Origin: Phoebastria nigripes
Taxonomy: Eukaryota > Chordata > Aves > Procellariiformes > Diomedeidae
Direction: 5' to 3'
Assembly (NCBI GenBank): GCA_035582835.1
Contig: JAYKAV010002662.1
Span: 1,968,475-2,032,474 of the forward strand
DNA: 64,000 nt
Made by a program: the position numbers and the translations under genes. A model generated the notes under the pieces. It was not told where the DNA came from. It made no database searches and worked only from the letters and a program-made list of their open reading frames with translations. Of the stretch, positions 1 through 12,895 are shown piece after piece. Every line of letters begins with the position of its first letter. The first letter of the stretch is position 1.

Positions 1-1420
1 AAATCTCAAGGTAATTGACAAAGCCATTTTAGTGCATTTTTAAAAGCATGTTAATGACATACTGAGGTTTGGCTGGTTGCTGTTATTATAGAAGAGTAAA
101 AAAAAAAAAAAAAATCTAAATAAATCTACTATGGCAATTATTAGGTGATGAGGCTCAGATGGTCTGATGTAAGAGTGTGTAGTGATGGAGACTGCAACCT
201 GAGCTGCAGCAGCAGGCCAAAATCAGCAGGGAAATGATCATCAGTGGATGCTATATCTCAGACAACCTAATTATCTCCAAGGTGGGGGCTTTATTACATT
301 ACTAGGAGGGACTGTTTTCTGAACAAGCACCCAAACTGCCAATAAAGCAGGAGGTAATGGATCTAGATAATATTGATTCTAGTTCGGAAGGGATTTGAAT
401 AGATATATGTCACTCAGCAACAGCAAACATGTCTCTAGTACTTTAACTGGCAGCTGGAAGAAAAAAACATTTATTTATGTTTTTAGGTATGCTCAAGCAA
501 CCTCAAGGAGCTACTTCAAAAATCACATTACAGAGACATGATGGGAATACTGGGGAGATGGCATTTTTCTTGGTTGCACAAGGACTAAACTGTCTGTGGG
601 GTTTCCCATGTGATGCCTCAGAAACTTTCTTCCCGATGCCTGAAATTTTATTTTTCTTCATTTAATCAAATAGAAATTTTGTGTTGTTTTTCATTTTGTT
701 TATCCAACTGCATTTTCCCCTTGATGTACTGCAAGAATTTGCTTTGTATTTATGAGGAACAAGGAGTCCAATGAAAACAAGAAATAATGTTTGGAGTACA
801 GAGAAAATCAAATGATTGTGATCAAAGATGTTCTTTGGCTCAAAGTGAATGCTAGTGACGTGTGCTCGGTGTTTCACAACAGGTACATTCAGAGCACTAC
901 GTTAACAGAAAAATCCTCTGCTCTGAGATGTGTGTCACAGATTGGTCAGACACTGGAAGCAGTGCTAACAGCAAGGCTCTTTTAAAAAAAAAAAAAAAAA
1001 GAGTAGTGTATTTGCAGAATTATTCATGTTTCTAGATATGTTTCAGGGTTAGATTTAGTTGTTCTTTTGGATGTGGCTGCACTGGGATTTATCCAAGTTG
1101 GTTCTCTTTGCAATTTCAGCTTCTTTTATTTGATTTGGTTAAAATAAACGGAGGAAGCTCAGATAGTCTGATTTTCGAAGGGATTACAAATTCTATAAAT
1201 TTGCTTTTCAATTTAATTCCCAGTGTAGTAGCTTATCCAATGTTGAACACCTTGTTTTAGCTCTGAGGGAGGTCCAGTAAAGATCCTGTACAATGGTCAA
1301 ATTGTACCGGATCTTAGCTAGGAGCAGAAGCTGAAAGCTGCTCTAGCCTTTGTGAAATCCAGTTTTAGCATCAAGTGCTACGTAGACTAGATATGTCTGA
1401 CTAGATTAGACTTAGTGCAA

Positions 1421-1644
1421 CTTAGACTAGATATAAGGAAGACATTTTTTACACTGAGGGTGGTGAAACACTGGAGCAGCTTGCCCAGAGAGGTGGTAGA
1501 TGCCCCATCCCTGGAAACATTCAAGGTCAGGTTGGACGGGGCTCTGAGCAACCTGATCTAGTGGAAGATGTCCCTGCCCATGGCAGGGGGCTTGGACTAG
1601 ATGACCTTTAAAGGTCCCTTCCAACCCAAACCATTCTATGATTG
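1421..1644 (+). mobile_element. CR1 LINE 3'-end fragment
   Basis: A 5'-truncated CR1 non-LTR retrotransposon tail. It runs from CTTAGACTAGATATAAGGAA, through the conserved GGTGGTGAAACACTGG and CATCCCTGGAAACATTCAAG stretches and GGACTAGATGACCTTTAAAG, to CCATTCTATGATTG, where the terminal short tandem repeat is present only once and degenerate. It is very similar to the copy at 29860-30236, so both belong to the same avian CR1 subfamily. A 100-residue open frame on the minus strand here is a by-product of the repeat. Confidence 0.93.
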
Positions 1645-3689
1645 TAAAAAATGATTTTAAGTGGACTATGCTTTGCAAGGGCCATAGAAGAGCAGGTGAT
1701 AGCAAGTAGCACCATACACTGCCTATCATCAGGCATCATGGGCCTTTTGAAGGCACCTACCCTACTGTGTGAAAGCGGCCCTTGAGGGCAAAATTACCAC
1801 ATATCCACAGATGAGTATTTATGGTGATAGTGCCAAAGGGAAGGCCTGTAGTTGGACGCAATGCTTTAGGGTGTGCTCAGGGACCTACAGCAAAGACAAA
1901 CCCAGGACCTCTGTACCTGGCCCCAGGCAATGGGACACGGCCAACACCAGGCAAGAAGCAAGGGAGCCTCCAAGGGCACTGCTGTCAGGAGTGGATGCGG
2001 TCCTGATCCCACCTTCAGATCCAACAAGGCATCCAGCTAGAGCACATCAGCAGTGCCTCTACCAGGCATTGCCCTGCTGCGATCACCAGACCAAATCTCC
2101 CAGTGAGTGGGCTGTGGGAACCGTTGCACATCAGGCCACACCAGCCTGCTTCATGCCGCCCATGCAATTACGGCTTGCTCCTTCTCCATGACTATTAACC
2201 GTTCATTTTGATGAAATGACCAATACTGCAGAGTCCCATGCTTCCCCAAAGAGCAAAGACTCACAGGGGCTGCAGCAGCTTGGAATTATCTGTCCATGAA
2301 AAAAGAAGATACATTTCAGCTCTAAAGCATTTCCACTTTTATCCTGTTGTAATTTCACAGGGACATTTTTCTGCTGTGCATAGACTGCTGTTTTTTCTTC
2401 CTCTTCTGCTTGAAGGTTTGGAAGAGCAAAAGAAACAGCAAGGAAATTTGTCCATTAGAGGAAAGAGAAACAGAAAAGATGCTATCAATGTACAAAGTAA
2501 ACAAGCAGAAAAAAAGATAAACTTTTGTTCTTTTCACTTTTTCACTTGCAACTACAACAGGGAGCTGGCTTTTCAGAAAAGTCTGCTTATTTTAAGTAAG
2601 TCAATTTTGTCCCCTTCGGATCTCAAGGTCAGACTGCTTAATTTTTTTTTTCCCTTTCAAATGATATGTCCTGTGTATTCAGCTCGTGGTCAGGAATAGN
2701 CTACAAGATCATACTGACAATGAAAGCGCATTTGCATCGTGTCTGTGCTGATATTACCAGAAAGACTAGTGAACAGGAAGGAAAAGCAGCCAGTAAAGCT
2801 ACTTCAGGATGCAACAAGAAAGCACCTTTGGCAACCGCATCCTAGTAACTGTTGCTATAGAAACTTTAGCTACCTTTATCCTCACTATGACCTTGATTTT
2901 TCTTAACAGGGTACATTAAAATAATGTACAGCATGGGGCAAGATTCTATATGGTTTGGTAAATTCTGCTGTCACTGAGCTTATTGCATATAAGGGATGAA
3001 GGAAGGACCATGTGGTATAGCGCTCCTCAAAGTTTTTGAGTGAGTCCTAACTCTTTCTAAAATATCATCAGAAAAAAACTTTGTTTCCTTTTGTGTTGTG
3101 TCATTTCACTAAGGTAATTAATACCAACACATAAAATTGCATCAGATGCCTGTTTTCATATTCACCATGAGTACTGAAAGCAACACTTTTATGGTAGGTT
3201 CTCCACGCCACCATACTGTCAGCATACTCATTACGGCATGCACAGCGATGCAGCACTTTGATCTCTCTGAGCTATAGTAACATTCCTTTGCCTTTATGCA
3301 TCCTCCACATGGTGATTTAAAGTCCCTTGCAAAGGCTTATTACACCCCTCAAGGGCAGAGAAGAAACATGCACCGTACTGAGGAGCAGCGCTGCTATCAG
3401 GTGCTTCCACCAACGCTACTTTGCCTTGCGCAGCCCAGCGCTGCAACTCTCGCCCAGCCCTTGGCAGGCAGAGAGCCTGGAACGATGTGTATGTCCGCCA
3501 GAAGAACATGTCAAACAGCATGCTCTCCCACAGCTTAGTCCCCTGACTACAAACGTGCCCAGTAACACCACCCCAGCTGTGCTGGAAATTGGGGAACTGC
3601 ACCAGAGAATAACGTACCCAGTCAGTTCCTTTATTCTGCTGCTGGCAATTAGGACTGCCGCAGCTCTGAGTTGCCTGAAATTAAATCTG

Positions 3690-3716
3690 TATTATTGTTA
3701 TTGTTATTATTATTAC
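3690..3716. repeat. ATT/GTT triplet microsatellite
   Basis: Imperfect run of ATT and GTT triplets (ATTATTGTTATTGTTATTATTATTA). No associated function visible. Confidence 0.85.
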
Positions 3717-4278
3717 TTGTTTTCTTAATATAAGAAGGCCCCAGAATCAGGCCATGTTGTGTTGGATGCTGGACAAGTAGGGAGAGCCCCCTTGGCTTGG
3801 AGGGTTTGCATTTCAGAGGTGCAGTCCATGGATGGGTTGGGGTGAAGATGGTGCTCAGGTGTCTTAGTTGCATATATGTACTCCTGGGGAGCGACAGGAA
3901 TGGGTAAGGTCAGGAGAAACAACCAGTTGCAGGTGATCTCTGGACTAGCCAGCTTTGTCAGGCAGGTCATGGTTTGGCAGAGTGTGTTTAACTCGCTACG
4001 TGAATGGGTCCATCACAGGGAATGGGCTCCTGGGGAGCTTTGGCATGTGCCTAGTGGGACTGGTGTGTTTGTAACACTCGCCAAATTCAGTCTGATGGGG
4101 TACAGCTGGCTGATGGGTGGGAAAGGCTGGAAAGGCTGGTGGAGTGAGGAAGGGGATACAGTTCCCAAATGTGACTTCTTCAAATGTCACCAAAGCGAGG
4201 GTGTTTTGGAAAGAATGAAGTGTGTTTTTTAAACTACCAGAGCTAATAATGTAATTACATTCCAGATTAGTAAGCAAT

Positions 4279-4325
4279 ATTAATGAATTATTATGATTTA
4301 TTATTATGAATTAATGAATTATTAC
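4279..4325. repeat. AT-rich imperfect tandem repeat
   Basis: Short units built from TTAATGAATTATTATGA recur two to three times and are partly self-complementary. Probably a decayed microsatellite. Confidence 0.6.
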
Positions 4326-7300
4326 AAACCTTCAGGCTGTACAGCATACCTTAAATGAATTTAACTAGATTCTGATGTAAATCGCATAACCTTTTCCATC
4401 TAGTCTGTGTTGGTTACAGTGACATATGAATGAGGGTGATTTGCTCATGGTGAGAAAGCGTCTCACTTGAGTATGAGAAAAAACAGAAAGCAAGTACATC
4501 ACCTGAAAGATGCTGCAGGGGTCGTGGGCATAACTTTATATTATACAGGCTTAGGGGCAACAATAACCGTCCCCACTCCTAGGGATCAGTTGTGTATTTG
4601 GAAGATCATGTCTCTAGTTAAACAGCAGCAGTAGGGATTATATCCAAATCCACTCAGTTCTTAAGGATGGGTAATATTACCTCTTAGTCAAAGCTGTAAT
4701 AAGCTCATCAGCCACAAGAGAGAAGCAGACTGACTATGGGCTACAGTCTTCATTAAGCAGTAATCTATCATTATGTTTATGATGATAAATTATTGCCCTA
4801 CATTTTGTTTGATGGGTTAGGCAGAAGATCTGGTGTCTGGCCACTGGATTGAGTGAGAAGAAATGAGAGTTTGCTTGCCTTGCTGCAGCATGAAGTCTAA
4901 AAAAGCTACATTGCAGCAGAGGGAGTTCTTCCTCTCGCTGCTTGCATGCGTGCATAAAAGGGTCTGATGTCTCCGGCTGAAACCAGTGGTTTTCCATCTG
5001 CCTGAACAAGTAGCCAGTGAGGGAGTCTGAAACTTTTTTTGTGGATGCAAGTCAGTGGCATGCACAGGTCAGTGGGTGCTCTGAGCCGGTGAGCAAGCCT
5101 GCTCATGGGCACCTCCTTCCCTTTGCTCCTCCAGTTTCAGCATCTGGTTGATGTTGCTCTTTATTCTGAGCTCTTCTTTTTTGTTTGTTTGTTTTTCTTT
5201 TCTGTGACGTTTGGTTGGATTTGTTTGCACTTCCTTCCTTTCAGACCATTGGCACCCCTTGCTTTAAAAAATACCCTTCAAATTCTCTCTGATCCCTTAG
5301 ATGCCTGGAGTGAGAGCTGCTGGGGGCTCCTAGTCAGACCTATCCAATGTGAAGCATGCCTCTGCGAGCCAGATGTTGGCTCTTAATTACCCCCAAATGG
5401 TAATTAATGGGGAATTGTAAGTCAGACCCTCTAACCATGATTAGTCTTTAATACAATAAAACAAGAAAGAGCAGGGGAAGGAGAGCGACCTGTGACTTTC
5501 AGGCAGACCAAGCAGTTGCCGACAGCAATGCCCGGCTTTGGCTGGGGTGTTGCTCCTTTTCAGCCCCTTTCTCCTACATGCCCAGTCACCTTTACAACAT
5601 CCATTTAAAAAAAAAAAAAAATTGCCGTGTTTCAGAATGGGTAGTTTCATCTTGTCAGGTAGGAGCAAATGTTAGTGTAAGGATCTTTATCTGTTCCCCC
5701 CCAACCACTGCACAGTATGCACTCCTTGTTTGGCTGCTGGTCTTCTCCCTCAAAGCCAAGGGAAGTGAGAAAACATGGAAAGTGCAGAGAAAAGCACTCA
5801 GGCCTGTGACCTAAAGGAGATCTAAGCCTCTCCTTTGTGGTTTGAGGACTTTAGCATGAAGAGGCAGGGCGAAGAGGACTTTACTGTGCATATCAACAAG
5901 CCTTGGAGGCCGTGGGCNCTGTCTGTCCTTCCAGCTCTTACTGCCAGGCTTTGAAACCCCACCGTGCTCACCAGGGTGGTTTCCATTCCTCTGGAATTAG
6001 CCATGTGTCAAAGACATCACCTATAAACATTTCAGCTTGATTTCTGCATTCTTGGGCTTAAGCTATGACCTAAGCAGAAACACTAAGGGGTCCTTACCAC
6101 AATATGTTTTGGGGTTTTTAATTTTTCGTGTGTCAGTGGTACGCACTTTATCTCCCATTATTGCTTCTTTCATAAGCAATTTGGTGTAGCAAGCCATAGT
6201 ATGCCTTTGCAACCTAAACCAAATGAAAGTGCAGCCTTTACCTTACAGATGTCGTAGCTAACATTAGCAGCTGTTTGATGCTAACTCCTGGTAACACATG
6301 GACAGCCGTCCCTGTATTTTCAGGGTCTGAATGCTACAATCCAGCACATGGTGGCTTTACAAATCTTCTTTTATTGCACAACCCTATTGGCCACTACAGC
6401 CTGGATCAGCAGGTCACTTGGCTTGCCTAGATTAAACTCTTGAGCCAGAGCGTTTTGTAATTATGCCCCTCAGCTACAACTCTCTGGCATTCCCAATCTG
6501 TGTTATTTAAAACAAAGCTGTTTCTTATGTTCTTTAATTTCCTGTACCAATGCCAGCTTACAATGGTGACTACAGCCTGATGGATAGGTAGGTAAACTGA
6601 TGCTTTTAACTTTTCTGAATCAATGACACTAATTTTATTGTGATCAATTGAACAGCATCCTGTGAGGCTTCTGTGGAGGATGTTATATTTATGTAGCTTG
6701 TTGTTGTTGCCCATCCCTGTGCATCAGAGGAGAGTGCAATCCTGTGAAATGCTTCCCCGAGGTAAAAGAAGCTAAAGAGTTTGTTAAAAAATCCAAAGAG
6801 GAAGGCTTAATATTATACAGCAGCATTTTGTTTTCCTCTCAGTGTTTTTAACGCGTTCCCATACCCCATGGGTTATTGCGTCTGTCGGCTACGAAAGAGA
6901 GTGAGCAAGAATGAGGAGTTGAAAAGTAGCATATTTTGTCTCAAGTGTCTAGTCTCTGTAAGAAGGATGTGAACTAACATTAATAGCATTTTTGAGCTGG
7001 AGTTCATGCTTTTCGTGTTGAAGACACCTCTTTTGAATGCTCTTACACCTGAACATAATATTAGAGAACCGTGTACACTCACTGCGGAGTCAGGCAGATC
7101 TTTTCACACCAGCAATCTACTGCTGAGTGGAAAAGGTTTTAGAGATACATAAAGACAGAATGAAACATGAAAAAATACTAACCGTACAGAAAATATTCGT
7201 CTGAGGTACCATTGCTCACTTTCACAGTCAGAGGAGTTACATTTCCATGTCCTAGGGCTTTACAAGCAGTTGTGGTAAAGTGCTTTGAGCAGTTGCTCTA

Positions 7301-10300
7301 ATGTTCTTCTGCATCAAAACAGAGTTTCCCCAGGAAGCAACATTGGCAGCGAACCTAAGAGTGACTTTGTAGCCTCGTGGTGCTGAGAGGTTCCTATGAA
7401 AACACATCGAAGTGCAATGCTCCTAATACCTCGTTTCTTTCAGACTCTCTTGTTCAAAATGGTGAAGAGATTAAGAGGAAAGTCTCTCTCTCTCATATTG
7501 AAATTAATGGCAAAATTTCCATTTTACCTAAGATTTTAGGCAACTTATTCTAGATGAAACCTAATTTCCAACCGACCATTCTGCCTAGTCTTAAGTTCAC
7601 CATTAATCACCAACAAGTTTCTCACAGCTGTATTCAGATGTTTTAGCCATTAGTAATAACGTTAAAATATGAGCGATGAGACCAGCTCAATGGAGCCACT
7701 TGGGATTGGTCTTTCATGGAAGACTAAGGAAAGTCTGTCCACCTCTGGACNTGATCGCTCAGTTTCCAGCCAAGCACAGTGTGTGAGTGCAGTCATTTTC
7801 TCATGGCAAAAGGAATGAGCCTTACAAAAATTTTCATGTCCTCTCTGGACAGCATGTCTTAGCGCAAGCGAGNGGAAAGGGTTTCCTTCTCAGGAACCCA
7901 GAGGATCCATTTCTCAGAGCTCTTGAACAGTGTCAGCAGCATGTCATGGGCACTGAAGGCTGTCTGCCNCAGCAGATCATAGGCAGAAATCTCATGTCCC
8001 TCTGGCAGAGAGTGACAGCAGATGCTGCCTTTGGGAGAGAGGAGATTTAGTGAAAAGGCTGCCTCAAAAAAGGACATGGATATACAGGAGAGATTCAGTG
8101 TGCATCTGCATATTTTAGGGGAAAATAGCTGAGATTTCTGCATTTTATTCTCTTCTAACTCAGTAATGTTACTGTAATTTTTATTCAAATGTGGCTCTCA
8201 CCAGGAGATAATAGGTAGTCAAAGTAGGAAAGATCTAGAAGGATGCATTTCTAGGCTGGCAGGGAAAAAAAATTAGAAGTGTCTCTTTTTTTCTTTCTTT
8301 GTGAGATATAGTTACTATTATCTAAATTCTCAACTGATATAAACTAACTTGGCTCTACCTCAGGTGACAGAATCACTTATTATATTCTCATTTGTGCGTT
8401 ACTTCTATTTCATTAAACATCGACTGTTCTTTTTCATTTTTTATTGCTTTGCCTGAAGACTACAGCAAACAAGGATATGCACACATTTTGCAATGCTTCA
8501 GCACTCCTTTTTTTCAGCATTCAAAGCAGACTTACTTAAAAATTTGTGCTTGACTAATGATATTAGATTAAGCTTCTTAAAGTGTTGTTGAATGTCTAAT
8601 GTTAGTGGCTGACACCATAGATTTGTATAACTTCAAAACCTATAGCAATGTATTCTCATCTCGACATGCAATATACAGAGCTGCTATCCTGTGCTGTAGA
8701 GATTTGATTTATATCAGTATAAAATTGATATTTAAAAAAAANCAAACATCCTTGATTTTCATACTGAGACATACTCTGCTTTCTCAGGAGTCAATTTCTT
8801 TTTTGNATGGATTTTAAAAATTACTTTTGTTTATATTACTGCTTTGCATTTCAATTTGTGGCAATATTCTGCTTTGGTAAAAAATAGCAGTGATTGAAAC
8901 ACTCTATGGGTTTTTGCTGGGAGAAAAAAAAATTAAAAGCTGTACTCACTGGACACACTCTACATGACTGGTGATGTGTCTAAGATGGCTGGATATTACA
9001 ATAATCATCCTATCCGAAGGCAGTTCAGAAAACCTTGATTCCTCCATCTGACAAGCAGAACATCAAGCTCACCATCCACCAGGACAGAGGGTATTGCTCT
9101 GTTATCAAAACACTGNCTGGAAGTTGGTCTCTCTCAATGTCTCTGATGTCTGGAAAAGTGCTTTCACAATCCTTCTTGTTCCAACCATCCCCAGCTGTGT
9201 CAGCTAGAATTTGCACCGAATCGTGCCAGGTTCATCTCTATCTGAAGCATAAGGAGAACAGAGAGAGCTGCTTCTCCAGATAGCTAGATGTTTCCCACTT
9301 AACAAATTCCCAAATACTGTAGGGCTCCAGGACACTGGCAACGTCCTTGATCTCATATTCTCTTCCTATGATACATACAGCAGTAAGCCTTTGCATATTA
9401 CTCAAGGTCTTCAGTTTCTGGTGGGGCATATCTTCTGTTTGGAAAGCGGCTTGTGATATGCAAGAGGTGTGGGGTCTTTTCACTAATCATATTGCACTGT
9501 TCTGGGAGAGAGGGTGGCTCCTTGACCCGGGATCTCTTCTACCTTGTGTTTCACTTGATGATGCAATTCAGTACTTACATAGTACCACTGAGAGCATTCT
9601 TTTTCTCTTGTGGCATACAGGGTTAGAAAATTACTTGTAAAGAGTCTCAAAGTTTAATGAGAGCCAGTGAAATTCATGCTATCTGCATGCCATTTAATAC
9701 ATGAATCTGCAAGACACACAAGGAAAGCATTTTGCTGGCAGAAACAGAAAAAATGTCATGACCCCAGACTACGGCAGTGAGTGGAACAAAGGGCTGGGTT
9801 TCTTAGATTAAAGATTTAGTCCTTGCAGGAGGTAAGTGCAAGGTCAGGCATAGTAAGCAATCGGGAAGGTGCTCAGATGGCACACGCTGATGTCATCCCG
9901 CCAGTGTCAGACTATGTAACTGGAAAAGCAGGCTCACCATCACAGTATTACCTGCAACTGTAACAGGAGACACCAAGTTTATGATTCTTATTTAGGAATA
10001 AGTGCCAAGAAAAATCATATTTAAGCACTAAAACCCTGCTTAGGCATCTCATTCCTGTCTATTACAAACATCTGAAATGCTAGGTGCTCATTTGCCATTG
10101 CAGCTCAAGCTATGGTTACCATTTTCCACTTTATCCTTTCAAAGGAAAAAGAAGATTGCAAAGATCTTTGGTATTGTGAAGTTAGCATCCACCTGTTTCC
10201 TGTGTTTTCACCCAGTGAAGGAATTTACCATTGAGGATCTGTGCTCTTAACCAAAAGCATCCAATATGTTCCCTTGGAAATCAGTTTCTCCATGCTGAGG

Positions 10301-10343
10301 CCATCTATGATGCATTTCATGTATTGTCTTTCATGTTTTGCAG

Positions 10344-10485
10344 CACGTGCCCTGAGGGATATATATGTCTAAAGGCTGGGGAAAATCCTGACCATGGTTA
10401 CACAAGCTTTGATACTTTTGGCTGGGCCTTTCTCTCTTTGTTCCGTCTTATGACTCAAGATTATTGGGAACGTCTTTATCAACAG
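10344..10485 (+). CDS. SCN5A: SCN5A exon (human exon 9 equivalent): domain I pore loop
   Basis: A 142-nt exon after a TTTTGCAG acceptor; the donor is CAG|GTATGAG. It begins with the third base of a codon and ends on a full codon. It encodes the extracellular turret end ([19 protein letters not shown]) and the domain I re-entrant pore loop ([19 protein letters not shown], then DYWERLYQQ). The Asp codon at 10459-10461 is the D of the DEKA selectivity filter. The next codon, TAT at 10462-10464, gives Tyr at the residue that sets tetrodotoxin affinity; mammalian Nav1.5 has Cys and Nav1.8 and Nav1.9 have Ser there. [16 protein letters not shown] is close to human Nav1.5. The open frame continues upstream of the acceptor, but that part is intron. 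Confidence 0.95.
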
Positions 10486-12183
10486 GTATGAGATTGTTTT
10501 ATTGCTGTTAAAAAATATAAAATATACACATCATCTTGTTACAGTTATATATCCAATAATTAAAGATAAGAAAGAATTGCTGGTTATTAGGTAAGCTGTC
10601 CTGTGTGTGTTGTGGACAAGGGCCATCAATTGTTACAATTAATTTCGTTTCTTAGGAGTGATGATACCAGAAGACATTAGGCTAGGTGTTTGNGGAAAGG
10701 GTGGAAAATTGGTACTGAAAGACACTTTGAATGGGTAATTCACCTGAATCTAAATGAAGTCCACCATTTACAAAAGATCACCACATCACCACTTACTGAT
10801 TTTTTTGGTGGCTGGTGTAACATGAACTAATCTTTTGAGGCCAGCTCAAAAAAGGACTAGAGAAACTCATGTGTACTTGGCATGTCTGTTTTTGCAAGGC
10901 ATGACAATGAACACAAATTCACCGGATGGCAAGACTACCTGGTACCTTTCAGTTCTCCCTGCTGCAAACTTTTCATCAGGGACAACTTACAGTCAACTTA
11001 CAGTCATGTGTGCGAGGTGGTCTGCTGGTAAATGCTTATTTTAGCATGCATTTCCTGAAATGTATGCGAACGCTGAAGAACTACATGTGATAGTTTGGTA
11101 CTGAATTACATATTCTGTCCATGAAGCCGCTGAAGCTTTACTTCTGCATCTCAAAATTGCCAGAACTGAAGCATNCTCACGAGGAAATCAAGGGAGTTAG
11201 TGCTGACAGATACTACTCTGAAGGTACTGAGGTAGACATCTTTAAAGGTACTGGGGATTTCAGCTTCACATGCAGCCAGTTATACAATTTCATTTCAGGA
11301 AAATGTAAAACAATTAAGTTGAAGATTCTTTAAACAGCTATATTCGCTTACTTGGCACAGAGCTGCATGTACAACTCTGGAAGGCTGAAACTGTCATGGT
11401 AAATAATGGTGAACATCACTCCCTTTTGTTATTTGACCTTATAATATCACACAGTGGTTTCTGTCACTAGCATCAAGTCATTGACCATGGGACATATCTG
11501 TAATATAAGCTCAGCCTGTTACCCTAAACTCCAGTTATGCCTATAAATCTGGTGGAGAACCAGGCAATACAGTCAACAGCGCCCAAGGTTTGGTTCTTCT
11601 TATCCTGAGGCAGATGTCTAAATAACGTTCAGATGAGCTGCACCCTAAAAATATCTTTTTCTCTGCACTGACTGTAAAGGACCTAGACTGTAGACTTCTG
11701 AAGGGATACAACAGGAATCCCGCTTGGAAAGTTTCTACGCACTGGACAAAAATAGATTGAGCTATGTGGGGGAAGCTTTCACTGCAGCTGATTATAAGAT
11801 TATCTATTCTCAAAGAAAACCAGCAGAGATATTTGGTAAAGGAGGAAAGCATTCCTCTTTTAAAAATGAATTCTACTGCAAGGCACATAATTTTTGAATA
11901 AGGTATAAAAATNTATTGATGAGAAGGTTATTTCCTTGCATGTTGTCCCGGTTTTGGCTGGGATAGAGTTAATTTTCTTCCTAGTAGCTGGTATAGTGCT
12001 GTGTTTTGGATTTAGTAGGAGAATAATGTTGATAAAACACTGATGTTTTAGTTGTTGCTAAGTAGTGCTTACACTAGTCAAAGACTTTTCAGTTTCCCAT
12101 GCTCTGCCAGGTGCACAAGAAGCTGGGAGGGAGCACAGCCAGGACAGCTGACCCAACTGGCCAATGGGGTATTCCATACCATG

Positions 12184-12191
12184 TGACGTCA
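12184..12191. promoter_or_regulatory. Perfect CRE palindrome inside the LTR
   Basis: TGACGTCA, the consensus binding site of CREB/ATF factors, lies in the U3-like part of the solo LTR. The match is direct; activity is inferred only. Confidence 0.6.
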
Positions 12192-12369
12192 TGCTCAGTA
12201 CATGCACTGGGGGTTGGTCGGGGAGGGGTGATCGCTGCTTGGGGACGGGCTGGGTATCTGTTGGTGGGTGGTGAGCAATTGCATTGTGCATCACTCGTTT
12301 TGTATATTCTACCATTATTACTATTATAATTATTATAATTATTATTATTTCCCCTTCCTTTTCTGTTCT

Positions 12370-12375
12370 ATTAAA
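12370..12375 (+). terminator. LTR poly(A) signal ATTAAA
   Basis: ATTAAA, followed by CTGTCTTTATCTCAG, in the position expected for the R region poly(A) signal of the LTR. It is on the sense strand of the host gene, so it could in principle truncate the sodium channel transcript. That effect is inference. Confidence 0.55.
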
Positions 12376-12499
12376 CTGTCTTTATCTCAGTCCACAAATT
12401 TTAGGTTTTTTTCTGATTCTCTCCCCCATCCCACTGGGGGCGGGGAGTGAGCGAGCGGCTGTGTGGTGTTTGGCTGCCTGCCGGGTTAAACCACACNAC

Positions 12500-12895
<396 letters not shown>

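Larger units (their letters stand above)
1..10343 (+). other. Upstream intronic sequence (no exon recognised)
   Basis: About 10.3 kb before the first recognised exon. By family gene structure the preceding exon should be a short one (about 64 nt) ending the domain I S5-pore extracellular loop, and before it a 213-nt exon for the IS4-S5/S5 region. I searched by eye for their conserved motifs (an LCGNSS-like stretch, an FALIGLQLFMGNL-like stretch) and found neither. The region holds one CR1 3' end, poly(A) runs near 98-114 and 983-999, and ATT-rich patches at 3690-3716 and 4279-4325. Open frames here are short and do not resemble known proteins. Confidence 0.6.
11944..12498 (+). mobile_element. 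Solo LTR of an endogenous retrovirus (sense to host gene)
   Basis: Starts TGTCCCGGTTTTGGCTGGG and ends near GGTTAAACCACACNA, i.e. TG...(C)A if the N is C. The opening resembles a widespread avian ERV LTR family; class III (ERVL-like) is possible but I cannot assign it firmly. Flanks CATGT (11939-11943) and CCTGT (12499-12503) could be a 5-bp target duplication with one mismatch. Inside are a perfect TGACGTCA, an ATT-triplet stretch at about 12312-12350, an ATTAAA poly(A) signal and a GC-rich 3' part. No gag, pol or env sequence is present, so this is a recombined solo LTR without coding capacity. Confidence 0.85.

Noticed and set aside
9870..9960. Segment considered as the missing short exon before the pore loop
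   Set aside because: GATGGCACACGCTGATGTC is superficially like the NGT.DV part of that exon, but the frame contains a stop and the LCGNSS-like part is absent.
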